49,809 bases of DNA from Pseudaeromonas sp041441555 (GTDB taxonomy: Bacteria > Pseudomonadota > Gammaproteobacteria > Enterobacterales > Aeromonadaceae): assembly GCA_041441555.1 (NCBI GenBank), contig JASDSW010000081.1, positions 1 through 49,809 on the forward strand. The letters run 5' to 3'. Within the stretch, counting starts at the first letter, position 1, and each line of letters begins with the position of its first letter. The position numbers and the translations under genes are program-made. Positions 17,945-26,857 of the stretch are shown in pieces. The notes under the pieces are model-generated. The model was not told where the DNA came from and did no database searches. It saw only the letters and a program-made list of their open reading frames with translations.

Positions 17945-18838
17945 ATGGGCATGGAATTCCGGGATCGTTTGGTGAAATGGCTCGCTGAGCTCCCCGTCTC
18001 ACGCGTGAGTCAGGGGACCTTCTGGCTATTGGTGATCCTCTGCTGCCAGCAGTTGGCGACCCTGACCTGGCAACTGGTGCCGGTTCGCCCCGGTCCCGTG
18101 CTGCCGCTGCAGCCCCAGATGGGCAGTCGTCCGGCCGTGGCCGCCAACCCGTTGGATGTGCGCAGCCTGTTGCAGCTGGCGCTGTTTGGCAAGGTGCCGG
18201 TGGTGGCCAAGACGCCGGTGACACCCACCACGCCGCAGGGGGCGCTCAATCGCAACGCACCGAGGACCCGGCTCAATTTGACGCTGACTGGCGTGCTGGC
18301 CAGCACAGTGCCCAGCCGCTCGATTGCCGTCATCATTCAGGCGGGACAAGAGGCCAGTTACGGCATCGGTGAGACCATCAGCGGCACCAACGCCAAGTTG
18401 CGCGACATCTTGCCGGATCGGGTGATCCTCAATAACCAGGGGCAGGATGAGACCCTGATGCTCGATGGCGAGGAGTTCAAGTCGAATGTGCCTGGAGCCG
18501 CGCCGCCCCGAGCACCGAGTCAGAGCTCGGCGCTGAGCCAACTGCGGGATGATCTGGTCAAGGATCCGGGCAAGTTGCTCGACTACATCACGATTTCACC
18601 GGCCATGCAGGACGGCAAGCTGCAGGGCTACCGCATCAATCCGGGCAAGGATGTGGCGTTTTTCCACCGTCTTGGCCTGCAATCGAACGATCTGGCCATC
18701 AGTATCAACGGCAATGACCTGCGGGATAATGCCCAGGCCATGCAAATCATGAATCAATTGTCTTCGATGACCGAGATGAACCTGACGGTGGAGCGTAATG
18801 GCCTGTCGCAGGATATCTACATCAAGCTGACGGAATAA
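17945..18838 (+). CDS. gspC: Type II secretion inner-membrane protein GspC
   Basis: The protein has about 297 residues: a short cytoplasmic N-terminus, one transmembrane helix (about 21-42), a periplasmic HR domain (about 95-185, LNLTLTGVLAS...) and a C-terminal PDZ domain (about 215-297, with GYRINPGKDVAFFHRLGLQSNDLAISINGNDL read as two pieces). GspC links the inner-membrane platform to secretin GspD and recognises substrates. The start at 17945 or 17951 is ambiguous. It is the first gene of the gspC-N operon; a possible promoter (TTGTCA near 17848, weak -10) is not convincing. Confidence 0.94.
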   Translation: MGMEFRDRLVKWLAELPVSRVSQGTFWLLVILCCQQLATLTWQLVPVRPGPVLPLQPQMGSRPAVAANPLDVRSLLQLALFGKVPVVAKTPVTPTTPQGALNRNAPRTRLNLTLTGVLASTVPSRSIAVIIQAGQEASYGIGETISGTNAKLRDILPDRVILNNQGQDETLMLDGEEFKSNVPGAAPPRAPSQSSALSQLRDDLVKDPGKLLDYITISPAMQDGKLQGYRINPGKDVAFFHRLGLQSNDLAISINGNDLRDNAQAMQIMNQLSSMTEMNLTVERNGLSQDIYIKLTE

Positions 18839-18860
18839 GCCAACGGGAGTCAATCAGTTA

Positions 18861-20867
18861 ATGAGTAACAAGGGATTATCTACGCTACTGGCCTGTGTGT
18901 TGGCCGTAGCCCTGTGCGGCACTCCGTTGGCCCAGCCCGCCGAGTTCTCAGCCAGCTTCAAGGGGACCGATATTCAGGAGTTTATCAACACGGTTGGTAA
19001 GAACCTGAACAAGACCATCATCGTCGACCCGTCGGTGCGCGGCAAAATCAATGTTCGCAGCTATGACCTGCTCAACGAGGAGCAGTATTACCAGTTTTTC
19101 TTGAGCGTACTGGATGTCTATGGCTTCTCGGTGGTGACCATGGATAACGGGGTCTTGAAGGTGTTGCGCTCCAACACGGCCAAGACTTCCGGCATCCCGG
19201 TGGTGGATGATTCCGAGCCCGGCATGGGCGACGAGATGGTGACCCGGGTGGTTCCGGTGCGCAACGTCTCGGTGCGGGAGTTGGCCCCTCTGCTGCGGCA
19301 GCTCAACGACAACGCCGGTGGCGGCAACGTGGTGCACTATGAGCCCTCCAACGTCCTGTTGATCACCGGGCGCGCCATGGTGGTCAACCGCCTGGTCGAC
19401 ATAGTCCGCCGGGTCGACAAGGCCGGGGATCAGGATGTCGATATGGTGCGGCTCAAATATGCCTCCGCCTCGGAGATCGTCCGCCTCATCACGGCACTGA
19501 CCAAGGATGAGGGCAAGGGCAGCATGAGCTCGTTGCTGACCCCCAAGGTGGTGGCCGATGATCGCACCAATTCGGTGGTCGTCTCCGGCGATCCCAAGGC
19601 CCGGCAGCGGGTGATGCAGATGATCCGCCAGTTGGACAAGGATCAGCAAAACGAGGGCAACACCAAGGTTTACTACCTCAAATATGCCAAGGCCAAGAAT
19701 CTGGTCGAGGTGCTGACCGGCGTCAGCAAGAGCATACAGGACAAAAAGGCCCCGGCTGCCGTGCAAGGGGGTGCCGATAAGAAGCTGAGCATCGAGGCGG
19801 ACGAACAGACCAATGCTCTGGTGATCACGGCGCAGCCCGATGTGATGCAGGAGTTGGAGAAGGTCATCGCCCGCCTCGATATCCGCCGGGCACAGGTTCT
19901 GGTTGAAGCCATTATCGTCGAGGTGGCCAACGGTAACGGCGCCCAGTTCGGCGTGCAGTGGGGGAACACCAACGCCGGCATGGTGCAGTTTGCCGATAGC
20001 ACCACCTCACCGATTCCGGTCAGTACCTTTGTCGATGCGATCGGTTCGGATCCCAGTGATACGAGTCAGAAAGCGCTGGCCAGCGTTTCTGGCGCTGCGC
20101 TCGGTTTCTATCATGGGGACTGGTTTGCCCTGCTAACCGCCCTGCAGACCGATTCGAAGAGTGACGTGCTGGCGACGCCGAGCCTGTCGACCATGGACAA
20201 CCAGGAGGCCGAATTCAATGTCGGTCAGGAAGTCCCGGTCAAGACCGGCTCCCAGAGCTCCACCGATGCCTCCACCGTCTACAACACCATCGAGCGCAAG
20301 ACGGTGGGGACCAAGCTGAAGTTCAAGCCGCAGATCAACGAGGGCGACTCCGTCTTGTTGGAGATCGAACAGGAGGTCTCCAGCGTCGACAGCGCCAGTG
20401 CCAACAGCGATCTGGGCTCCACCTTCAACGTGCGCACCATCAAGAATACCGTGTTGGTCAAGAGTGGCGAGACCGTGGTGCTCGGTGGTCTGCTCGACGA
20501 GAAGACCAATGAAGTGGTCTCCAAGGTGCCGTTGCTGGGGGATATTCCGGTGCTGGGTGAGTTGTTCAAATCCACCCGCACCGACAAGACCAAGCGCAAC
20601 CTGATGGTCTTCATCCGTCCGGTGATCCTGCGTGATCCGGTGACCTACAGCGGCATCTCCAATGCCAAATACAGCATGTTCCGCGCCGAGCAGTTGGATC
20701 GGGCCAGCGAGGGGCTGCGCCTGATGCCGGATGAGATCACCACGCCGGTGATGCCGCAGTTCGGCAACGGGGTGACCGCCTCGCCGGAGGTGCAGGCTGA
20801 GATCGATGCCCTGCGCGCGCGTCAGGCCGAAGCCGCGGCTGCCGCCCGTGCCGGCGTGAAGCAATGA
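18861..20867 (+). CDS. gspD: Type II secretion secretin GspD
   Basis: The 668-residue outer-membrane channel has a signal peptide (about 1-24), then periplasmic domains N0-N3 (N0 begins FSASFKGTDIQEFINTV; repeated N-domain signatures VPVRNVSVRELAPLLRQ and VRLKYASASEIVRLI), then the secretin domain (about 340-600) with the conserved VPLLGDIPVLGELF gate-region motif, and a C-terminal S-domain-like tail that could bind a pilotin. The stop overlaps the gspE start. It is similar in layout to Aeromonas ExeD but with a clearly different sequence in several loops. Confidence 0.97.
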   Translation: MSNKGLSTLLACVLAVALCGTPLAQPAEFSASFKGTDIQEFINTVGKNLNKTIIVDPSVRGKINVRSYDLLNEEQYYQFFLSVLDVYGFSVVTMDNGVLKVLRSNTAKTSGIPVVDDSEPGMGDEMVTRVVPVRNVSVRELAPLLRQLNDNAGGGNVVHYEPSNVLLITGRAMVVNRLVDIVRRVDKAGDQDVDMVRLKYASASEIVRLITALTKDEGKGSMSSLLTPKVVADDRTNSVVVSGDPKARQRVMQMIRQLDKDQQNEGNTKVYYLKYAKAKNLVEVLTGVSKSIQDKKAPAAVQGGADKKLSIEADEQTNALVITAQPDVMQELEKVIARLDIRRAQVLVEAIIVEVANGNGAQFGVQWGNTNAGMVQFADSTTSPIPVSTFVDAIGSDPSDTSQKALASVSGAALGFYHGDWFALLTALQTDSKSDVLATPSLSTMDNQEAEFNVGQEVPVKTGSQSSTDASTVYNTIERKTVGTKLKFKPQINEGDSVLLEIEQEVSSVDSASANSDLGSTFNVRTIKNTVLVKSGETVVLGGLLDEKTNEVVSKVPLLGDIPVLGELFKSTRTDKTKRNLMVFIRPVILRDPVTYSGISNAKYSMFRAEQLDRASEGLRLMPDEITTPVMPQFGNGVTASPEVQAEIDALRARQAEAAAAARAGVKQ

Positions 20868-22402
20868 GGGAGCGGGTGGTGGAAGAACAAGCCATAGCGC
20901 CATTGGGGCCAGAGGCCGAGTTGGCCAGCCAGGAGCCGGTGGCCCGTCTGCACTTTGCCTTCGCCCGGGATCGCGGCGTGATCCTCGAGGAGCTCGATGG
21001 CCAACTGAAACTGCTCTGCCGCCCTGGAGTGACGCCTCAGACGCTGCTGGAGGTGCGCCGGGTGGCCGGTGCTCCCTTTGGCGTCGAGTTTCTCGAACCG
21101 GAGGCTTTCGACAGTCGGCTGATGGTGACCTATCAGCGGGACTCCTCCGAGGCGCGTCAGCTGATGGAGGACATCGGCAACGAGGCCGACTTCTTCACCC
21201 TGGCCGAAGAGCTGCCGGAGAACGAGGATCTGCTCGACGCCGACGACGATGCCCCCATCATCCGGCTCATCAACGCCATGCTCAGCGAGGCCATCAAGGA
21301 GGAGGCCTCGGATATCCACATCGAGACCTTCGAACGCCATCTGGTGATCCGCTTTCGCATCGACGGCGTGTTGCGCGAGATCCTGCGTCCCCATCGCAAA
21401 CTGGCCTCGCTGCTGGTGTCGCGCATCAAGGTCATGTCCAAGATGGATATCGCCGAGAAACGGGTGCCGCAGGATGGCCGGATCGCCCTGCGCATCGGCG
21501 GCCGCGCGGTGGACGTGCGGGTCTCCACCATGCCCTCCAGCCATGGCGAACGGGTGGTACTGCGTCTGCTGGACAAGAACAACGTGCGGCTGGAGCTCAA
21601 GCAGCTCGGCATGACGGCGCGCAATCGCCAGCACATCTCCGAGCTCATTCGCAAACCGCACGGCATCATCCTGGTGACCGGGCCGACCGGTTCGGGCAAG
21701 AGTACCACCCTGTATGCGGCCCTTTCGGAGATCAACTCGAAAGACCGCAACATCCTGACGGTTGAAGACCCGATCGAATATGACCTCGAAGGGGTCGGCC
21801 AGACCCAGGTCAACACCAAGGTCGACATGACCTTCGCCCGCGGCCTGCGCGCCATTTTGCGGCAGGATCCCGATGTGGTGATGATCGGGGAAATCCGCGA
21901 TCTGGAAACCGCGCAGATCGCGGTCCAGGCCTCGCTGACCGGTCACCTGGTGCTCTCGACCCTGCACACCAACACCGCCATCGGCGCCGTGACCCGTTTG
22001 CGCGACATGGGCATCGAGCCGTTCCTGCTGTCGACCTCGCTGCTGGCCGTGCTGGCCCAGCGTCTGGTGCGCACCCTCTGTCCACACTGCCGCGAGCCGC
22101 AGAAGCTGACGGCGCAGGAGATGGCCATGCTGGGGCTGCCGGGACCGGAGATCCCCACCATCTACCGCCCCAAGGGGTGCGAGGAGTGCAACCACACCGG
22201 CTATCGTGGCCGGACTGGCATCCATGAGCTGTTGCTGGTGGATGAGACGGTGCGTGAGGCCATTCATGCCGAGGCCGGGGAACTCTCCATCGAGCGCATG
22301 ATCCGTGCCCATACCCCGAGCATTCGCAGCGATGGTCTGGACAAGGTGCTGGCCGGCATCACCAGCCTCGAAGAGGTGCTGCGTGTGACCCGGGAGGATT
22401 AG
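20864..22402 (+). CDS. gspE: Type II secretion ATPase GspE
   Basis: The 512-residue cytoplasmic motor powers pseudopilus assembly. The N-terminal domain (about 1-130) binds GspL. The ATPase core has Walker A GPTGSGKSTTLY (about residues 271-282), the Asp box TVEDPIEYDLEGVGQ, Walker B VVMIGEIRDLETA and the His box. The tetracysteine zinc motif CPHC...CEEC is present near residues 405-445. The ATG overlaps the gspD stop (ATGA), so translation is coupled. Confidence 0.97.
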   Translation: MRERVVEEQAIAPLGPEAELASQEPVARLHFAFARDRGVILEELDGQLKLLCRPGVTPQTLLEVRRVAGAPFGVEFLEPEAFDSRLMVTYQRDSSEARQLMEDIGNEADFFTLAEELPENEDLLDADDDAPIIRLINAMLSEAIKEEASDIHIETFERHLVIRFRIDGVLREILRPHRKLASLLVSRIKVMSKMDIAEKRVPQDGRIALRIGGRAVDVRVSTMPSSHGERVVLRLLDKNNVRLELKQLGMTARNRQHISELIRKPHGIILVTGPTGSGKSTTLYAALSEINSKDRNILTVEDPIEYDLEGVGQTQVNTKVDMTFARGLRAILRQDPDVVMIGEIRDLETAQIAVQASLTGHLVLSTLHTNTAIGAVTRLRDMGIEPFLLSTSLLAVLAQRLVRTLCPHCREPQKLTAQEMAMLGLPGPEIPTIYRPKGCEECNHTGYRGRTGIHELLLVDETVREAIHAEAGELSIERMIRAHTPSIRSDGLDKVLAGITSLEEVLRVTRED

Positions 22403-22404
22403 CC

Positions 22405-23625
22405 ATGGCGGCCTACGAATATCAGGCGCTGGACGGCAAGGGGCGGCGCAAGCAGGGGGTGCTGGAGGCCGACTCGGCCCGCCAGGTGCGCCAGCAACTG
22501 CGCGAGATGGGGCTGACGCCGCTGGAGGTCAGCGAGACGGTGGAGAAGGCCCGGCGCGAGGCGACCGGTTTCTCCTTGCTGCGTCCCTCCATGAGTACCG
22601 CCGATCTGGCGCTGATCACCCGCCAGCTGTCGACCCTGGTCGCCGCGGCCCTGCCCATCGAGGAGTCCCTCAAGGCGGTGGCCGAGCAGTGCGAGAAACC
22701 CAAACAACGCACCCTCATCTCGGCGGTGCGCGGTAAGGTGCTCGAAGGCCATTCGCTGGCCGAGGCGATGGGCACCTTCCCCTCGATCTTCGATCAACTC
22801 TACCGGGCCATGGTGGCGGCCGGGGAAAAATCCGGTCATCTGGAGAAGGTGTTGAACCGGCTGGCTGACTACACCGAGCAGCGGCAACAGATGAAGAACA
22901 AGCTGCTGCAGGCGATGATCTATCCCATAGTCCTGACCCTGGTGGCGGTTGGCGTCATCGCCATCCTGCTCTCGTCGGTGGTGCCCAAGGTGGTCGAACA
23001 GTTTGTTCACATGAAACAGCAGTTGCCGTTGTCGACCCGGCTGCTGATGGGGGCCAGCGACTTCGTGCGCGACTACGGTTTCGGTTTGGTGCTGCTGCTG
23101 GCGCTGGCGCTGGTGGCCTTTCGCTGGTGGAATGGCAAGCCGGAGCGGCGGATCCGCACCCATGCGCTGCTGCTGCGCCTGCCGGTCATCGGCCGGGTGG
23201 CGCGCGGCATCAACACCGCCCGTTACGCCCGCACCCTGAGCATCCTCAACTCCAGCGCCGTGCCGCTGCTCGAGGGGATGCGCATCAGCGGCGAGGTGTT
23301 GACCAACGATTATGCCCAGGCGCGGCTGGTCGAGGCCTCGGAACGGGTGCGTGAGGGCAGCAGCCTGCGTGCCGCGCTGGAGCAGACCAAGCTGTTCCCG
23401 CCGATGATGCTGCACATGATCGCCTCCGGCGAGCGCAGCGGCGAGCTGGACAGCATGCTGGAGCGGGCGGCGGACAACCAGGATCGGGAGTTTGAGAGTC
23501 AGGTCAACCTGGCGCTCGGGGTGTTCGAACCGGCGCTGGTGGTGTCGATGGCGGCGATCGTGCTGTTCATCGTGATGGCCATCCTGCAGCCGATCCTGGA
23601 ATTGAATAACATGGTCAGCATGTAG
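22405..23625 (+). CDS. gspF: Type II secretion platform protein GspF
   Basis: The 406-residue polytopic inner-membrane protein has two repeated cytoplasmic GspF domains (about 70-195 and 270-395) and three membrane spans (about 170-195, 225-245, 375-400). The conserved MVAAGEKSGHLEKVLNRLADY and its repeat MIASGERSGELDSMLERAAD mark the two halves. It starts 2 bp after gspE. A 65 bp gap follows before gspG, the longest gap in the first half of the operon; I see no clear terminator in it. Confidence 0.97.
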   Translation: MAAYEYQALDGKGRRKQGVLEADSARQVRQQLREMGLTPLEVSETVEKARREATGFSLLRPSMSTADLALITRQLSTLVAAALPIEESLKAVAEQCEKPKQRTLISAVRGKVLEGHSLAEAMGTFPSIFDQLYRAMVAAGEKSGHLEKVLNRLADYTEQRQQMKNKLLQAMIYPIVLTLVAVGVIAILLSSVVPKVVEQFVHMKQQLPLSTRLLMGASDFVRDYGFGLVLLLALALVAFRWWNGKPERRIRTHALLLRLPVIGRVARGINTARYARTLSILNSSAVPLLEGMRISGEVLTNDYAQARLVEASERVREGSSLRAALEQTKLFPPMMLHMIASGERSGELDSMLERAADNQDREFESQVNLALGVFEPALVVSMAAIVLFIVMAILQPILELNNMVSM

Positions 23626-23690
23626 TCGTTCCGACGCTACAGGCTCTTTTTCCCTAAATCAGTTACACGCAGTCATCACAGGAGTTCTCC

Positions 23691-24131
23691 ATGTCTACAC
23701 AGCGTCAACGTGGTTTTACCTTGCTCGAAATCATGGTGGTCATCGTCATCCTCGGCATCCTGGCCAGTCTGGTGGTGCCGAATCTGATGGGTAACAAGGA
23801 GCAGGCGGATCGGCAGAAGGCGGTCAGCGATATCGTGGCGCTGGAAAACGCCCTCGACATGTACAAGCTGGACAACAGCCGCTATCCGACCACGGAGCAG
23901 GGGCTCGAAGCCCTGGTCACTAAGCCGCAGGGCGATCCGGCACCGCGCAACTACAAGGATGATGGTTACATCAAGCGTCTGCCGCAGGATCCGTGGGGCA
24001 ACAACTATCAGCTGATGAGCCCGGGTGAGCACGGCAAGATCGACGTCTTCTCCCTGGGGCTGGATGGCGAAGCCGGCACCGCGGATGACATCGGTAACTG
24101 GAACATGGATCAGAAGAAGGGCAACGAATAA
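23691..24131 (+). CDS. gspG: Major pseudopilin GspG
   Basis: The 146-residue protein has a short leader MSTQRQRG cut before Phe, with Glu at +5 (FTLLEIMVV), giving the class III (prepilin peptidase) signal. The hydrophobic N-terminal helix and the C-terminal calcium-binding pseudopilin loop (DPWGNNYQL, LGLDGEAGTADDIGNW) are as expected for the major pseudopilin. A good AGGAG lies seven bases before the ATG. The prepilin peptidase GspO is not in this operon, as in Aeromonas, where a shared enzyme is encoded elsewhere. Confidence 0.97.
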   Translation: MSTQRQRGFTLLEIMVVIVILGILASLVVPNLMGNKEQADRQKAVSDIVALENALDMYKLDNSRYPTTEQGLEALVTKPQGDPAPRNYKDDGYIKRLPQDPWGNNYQLMSPGEHGKIDVFSLGLDGEAGTADDIGNWNMDQKKGNE

Positions 24132-24791
24132 ATGCTCAAGCGGAGCCGTGGCTTTACCCTGATCGAAATCATGCTGGTGATCGTCATCATCGGCTGTGCC
24201 GCCGGCATAGTCGTGTTGTCGCTGCCCGGCATGGGTTCCCAGGGTGACGGCGATATCAAGAGCCTGAGCGAACGGCTGGGGGCGACCCTGACTCAGGCCT
24301 CCGAGCAGGCGATGCTCGAGGGACGCACCATCGGGGTCTGGGTGGATCCGCAAGGCTACCAGTTCATGGTTCGCCAGAAGAAGCAGGCGACGGATGGTGA
24401 AGCGGCGGCGAATACCCTGCCGGTGGCCGATTGGGACGATCAGGTTTGGGTGGCTTACGAAAAAGAGAAGTTTGTCACCAGTGGCAAGTTTCCGGAGGGC
24501 ACCGAGGTGACGCTGGAGCTGGGCGGCCTGGCGCTGGATCCCGAAGAGAACCGGCTGGGGATGGAGAAACAGGAGTGGTTTACCCAGAACCAGCCGCTGG
24601 AGGAGCGGCAGCCGCAGATCCTGCTGTTGCCGGGCGGGGAGATCACCCCCTTCCATCTGATCCTGACGCAGGCGGCCGAGCCGGGTGAAGACGAGGCAGC
24701 GAACAGCGTCTATCGGCAGATCCGGGGCGATGAGAGCGGCAAGATCCGGGTGCTGACCGAGGATGAAGTCAAGGCGGAGGAGAACAAGTGA
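24132..24791 (+). CDS. gspH: Minor pseudopilin GspH
   Basis: The 219-residue protein has the prepilin leader MLKRSRG before FTLIEIMLVIVIIG (Glu+5 present), a membrane helix and a globular beta-rich C-terminal domain with residues such as LLLPGGEITPFHLIL typical of GspH. It follows gspG without any intergenic base and overlaps gspI by 4 bp. The C-terminal tail is acidic and lysine-rich. Confidence 0.93.
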   Translation: MLKRSRGFTLIEIMLVIVIIGCAAGIVVLSLPGMGSQGDGDIKSLSERLGATLTQASEQAMLEGRTIGVWVDPQGYQFMVRQKKQATDGEAAANTLPVADWDDQVWVAYEKEKFVTSGKFPEGTEVTLELGGLALDPEENRLGMEKQEWFTQNQPLEERQPQILLLPGGEITPFHLILTQAAEPGEDEAANSVYRQIRGDESGKIRVLTEDEVKAEENK

Positions 24792-25147
24792 GCTGCCGGG
24801 GCATGACCCTGTTGGAGGTGATGGTGGCGTTGGCCATCTTCGCCTTGGCAGGCATTGCCGTGATGAGCAGCGTCTCCCAGCAACTGGTCGGCCTGACGGC
24901 GCTCGAGGAGAAGACCCTCGCGACCTGGGTGGCCGACAACCGCCTGGTCGAGATCAAGCTGCGCAAGAGCTGGCCGGGACTGACCTGGATCAATGGCAAG
25001 GAGGAGATGGCTGGCCAGACCTGGTATTGGCGCTGGCAGGGGGTGGAAACCCAGGACTCCAGTTTTCGGGCGATTGACGTGGAGGTGCGTAATGACGAGA
25101 AGGCTAAAGACCCTCGTGTGACACTGCGCACTTATGTTTCCAAATGA
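24788..25147 (+). CDS. gspI: Minor pseudopilin GspI
   Basis: The 119-residue protein is read from a GTG that overlaps the gspH stop (GTGA). The leader is very short, MSCRG, followed by MTLLEVMVALAIFALAG with Glu+5. The globular part (about 40-119) contains WVADNRLVEIKLR, typical of GspI. GspI, J and K form the tip complex that starts the pseudopilus. Confidence 0.94.
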   Translation: MSCRGMTLLEVMVALAIFALAGIAVMSSVSQQLVGLTALEEKTLATWVADNRLVEIKLRKSWPGLTWINGKEEMAGQTWYWRWQGVETQDSSFRAIDVEVRNDEKAKDPRVTLRTYVSK

Positions 25148-25238
25148 CCTCATTTTTCGCCATGAGCCTTTGCCATGAACCTTCGTATGAACTCAGGCAC
25201 CCCACGACGATGAACCTACGCTGCCGGATGAAACCCTG

Positions 25239-25865
25239 ATGCCGAATTTAGCCGCCTCACCGCGTCAGCAGGCCGCCTTCACCCTCCTGGAGGTGCTGCT
25301 GGCCCTGGTCATCTTCGCCAGCCTCAGCCTGGGTGCCTACCAGGTGCTGCAGGGGGTGATGGCCAACGATGCGCTGACCAAGGTCAAAGGCGAGCGGCTG
25401 GCGGATCTGCAACGGGTCTTCTCGTTGCTGGAGCGCGATTTCAGCCAGATGGTGGCGCGCCCGATGCGCCTCAACGGCGAGAGCAGCAAGGTGGTGATCC
25501 AGGCGGCCCGTTTCCAGATGGAGAGCGATGACTGGTCCATCGCCTTCGTCCGCGCCGGCTGGTTCAATCCAGGGGCCCAACTGCCGCGCTCGCAGCTGCA
25601 ACAGGTCGGCTACCGTCTGCGCGAAGGGCAGCTCGAGCGACTCAGTTACCTCTATGTCGATCCGGTGATCGGCACCGAGCCGGCGGTGACGCCGTTGCTG
25701 GACAAGGTCAAGGGGTTCTCGCTGCGCTTCTACTCGGGCAGCGTCTGGCTCAACGAGTGGAGCAACAGTCAGAAGCTGCCGAAAGCCATCGAAGTGACGG
25801 TGGAGCTGGAGGATTTCGGTGCCATTCGCCGGCTGTTCCTGGTGGCGGCGGAGGAGGGATCATGA
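25239..25865 (+). CDS. gspJ: Minor pseudopilin GspJ with Ala at the cleavage site
   Basis: The 208-residue protein has a longer N-terminus (MPNLAASPRQQAA) before FTLLEVLLALVIFASLS. The residue before the processed Phe is Ala rather than the nearly invariant Gly, while Glu+5 is kept. The rest matches GspJ: VFSLLERDFSQMVARPMR, VGYRLREGQLERL. A 91 bp gap separates it from gspI, the only large gap in the second half of the operon, and it overlaps gspK by 4 bp. Confidence 0.94.
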   Translation: MPNLAASPRQQAAFTLLEVLLALVIFASLSLGAYQVLQGVMANDALTKVKGERLADLQRVFSLLERDFSQMVARPMRLNGESSKVVIQAARFQMESDDWSIAFVRAGWFNPGAQLPRSQLQQVGYRLREGQLERLSYLYVDPVIGTEPAVTPLLDKVKGFSLRFYSGSVWLNEWSNSQKLPKAIEVTVELEDFGAIRRLFLVAAEEGS

Positions 25866-26857
25866 GGTCGCAGCGGGGCATGGCGCTGCTGGTGGTGCTG
25901 TTGATCCTCACCGTGATGGTGGTGGTGGCGACCAACATCAGCACCCGTTTCCACATGGAGATGTTTCGCACCAGCAACCTGGTGCGCCAACAGCAGGCCA
26001 AGTGGTATGCCCATGGCGCCGAGGCGCTGGTCATCAAGACCCTGAATCAGGATCTCAAGGACAGCCCAAATCGTACCCATCTGGGCCAGTACTGGGCCAC
26101 CAGCGGGCAGAGCTTCCCGGTGGATGAGGGGGTGATCCGCGGCGAGATCCGCGATGCCCAGGCCTGTTTCAACGTCAACGGCATCAACAGCACCAGCCTG
26201 CCGGCCGGCGAGACCGGGTTGCCCTACAGCGCCGGAGTCTTCAAGCAACTGCTGATCAATCTGCAGGTAGAGGAGTCGATGGCCGAACAGATCACCGACG
26301 CGCTGCGCGACTGGGTCGATAGCGACGATCAACTGGTTTCCGGGCTCGGGGCCGAGGATGCCTGGTACCAGTCGCTGAAGGTACCCTATCTGACCGGCAA
26401 CGGCCCCATGACCGATATCAGCGAGCTGCGTCTGGTGCGCGGGGTGACCCCGGCCATCTATCGCCGTCTGCTGCCCCAGATCTGCGCCCTGCCCAGCCCA
26501 CCGACGGGTGCCGAGTTGAAGATCAACGTCAACACGTTGCGCGAGTCGCAGGCGCCCCTGCTCGCCGCCCTGTTTCTCAACCAGATGGGCCAGGATGAGG
26601 CGCAAAACCTGCTGCAGGAGAGGCCCAAGGACGGCTGGCCGGATACCGCCACCTTCGTCAGCCTGCCGGCCGTGATGGCCGCCAGCAGCGGCCTGGGTGA
26701 CAAGCTGCAAAAAAGTGTGGCTGTGACTAGCTACTATTTTGAGGGACGGCTGCAGGTCGAGATGGATGATCTGCAGGTGCGTTTTATCACGCTGTTCAAG
26801 CGACAGAACAGCAACAAGGTGACAGTGATCCGCCGACAGTACGGAGGCTCGGAGTGA
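25862..26857 (+). CDS. gspK: Minor pseudopilin GspK
   Basis: The 331-residue protein has leader MRSQRG before MALLVVLLILTVMVV. Residue +5 is not Glu, which is normal for GspK, the tip pseudopilin that enters first. The large inserted alpha-domain (LRDWVDSDDQLVSGLGAED... and LRLVRGVTPAIYRRL) matches the family. Its ATG overlaps the gspJ stop and its stop overlaps the gspL GTG. Confidence 0.95.
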   Translation: MRSQRGMALLVVLLILTVMVVVATNISTRFHMEMFRTSNLVRQQQAKWYAHGAEALVIKTLNQDLKDSPNRTHLGQYWATSGQSFPVDEGVIRGEIRDAQACFNVNGINSTSLPAGETGLPYSAGVFKQLLINLQVEESMAEQITDALRDWVDSDDQLVSGLGAEDAWYQSLKVPYLTGNGPMTDISELRLVRGVTPAIYRRLLPQICALPSPPTGAELKINVNTLRESQAPLLAALFLNQMGQDEAQNLLQERPKDGWPDTATFVSLPAVMAASSGLGDKLQKSVAVTSYYFEGRLQVEMDDLQVRFITLFKRQNSNKVTVIRRQYGGSE

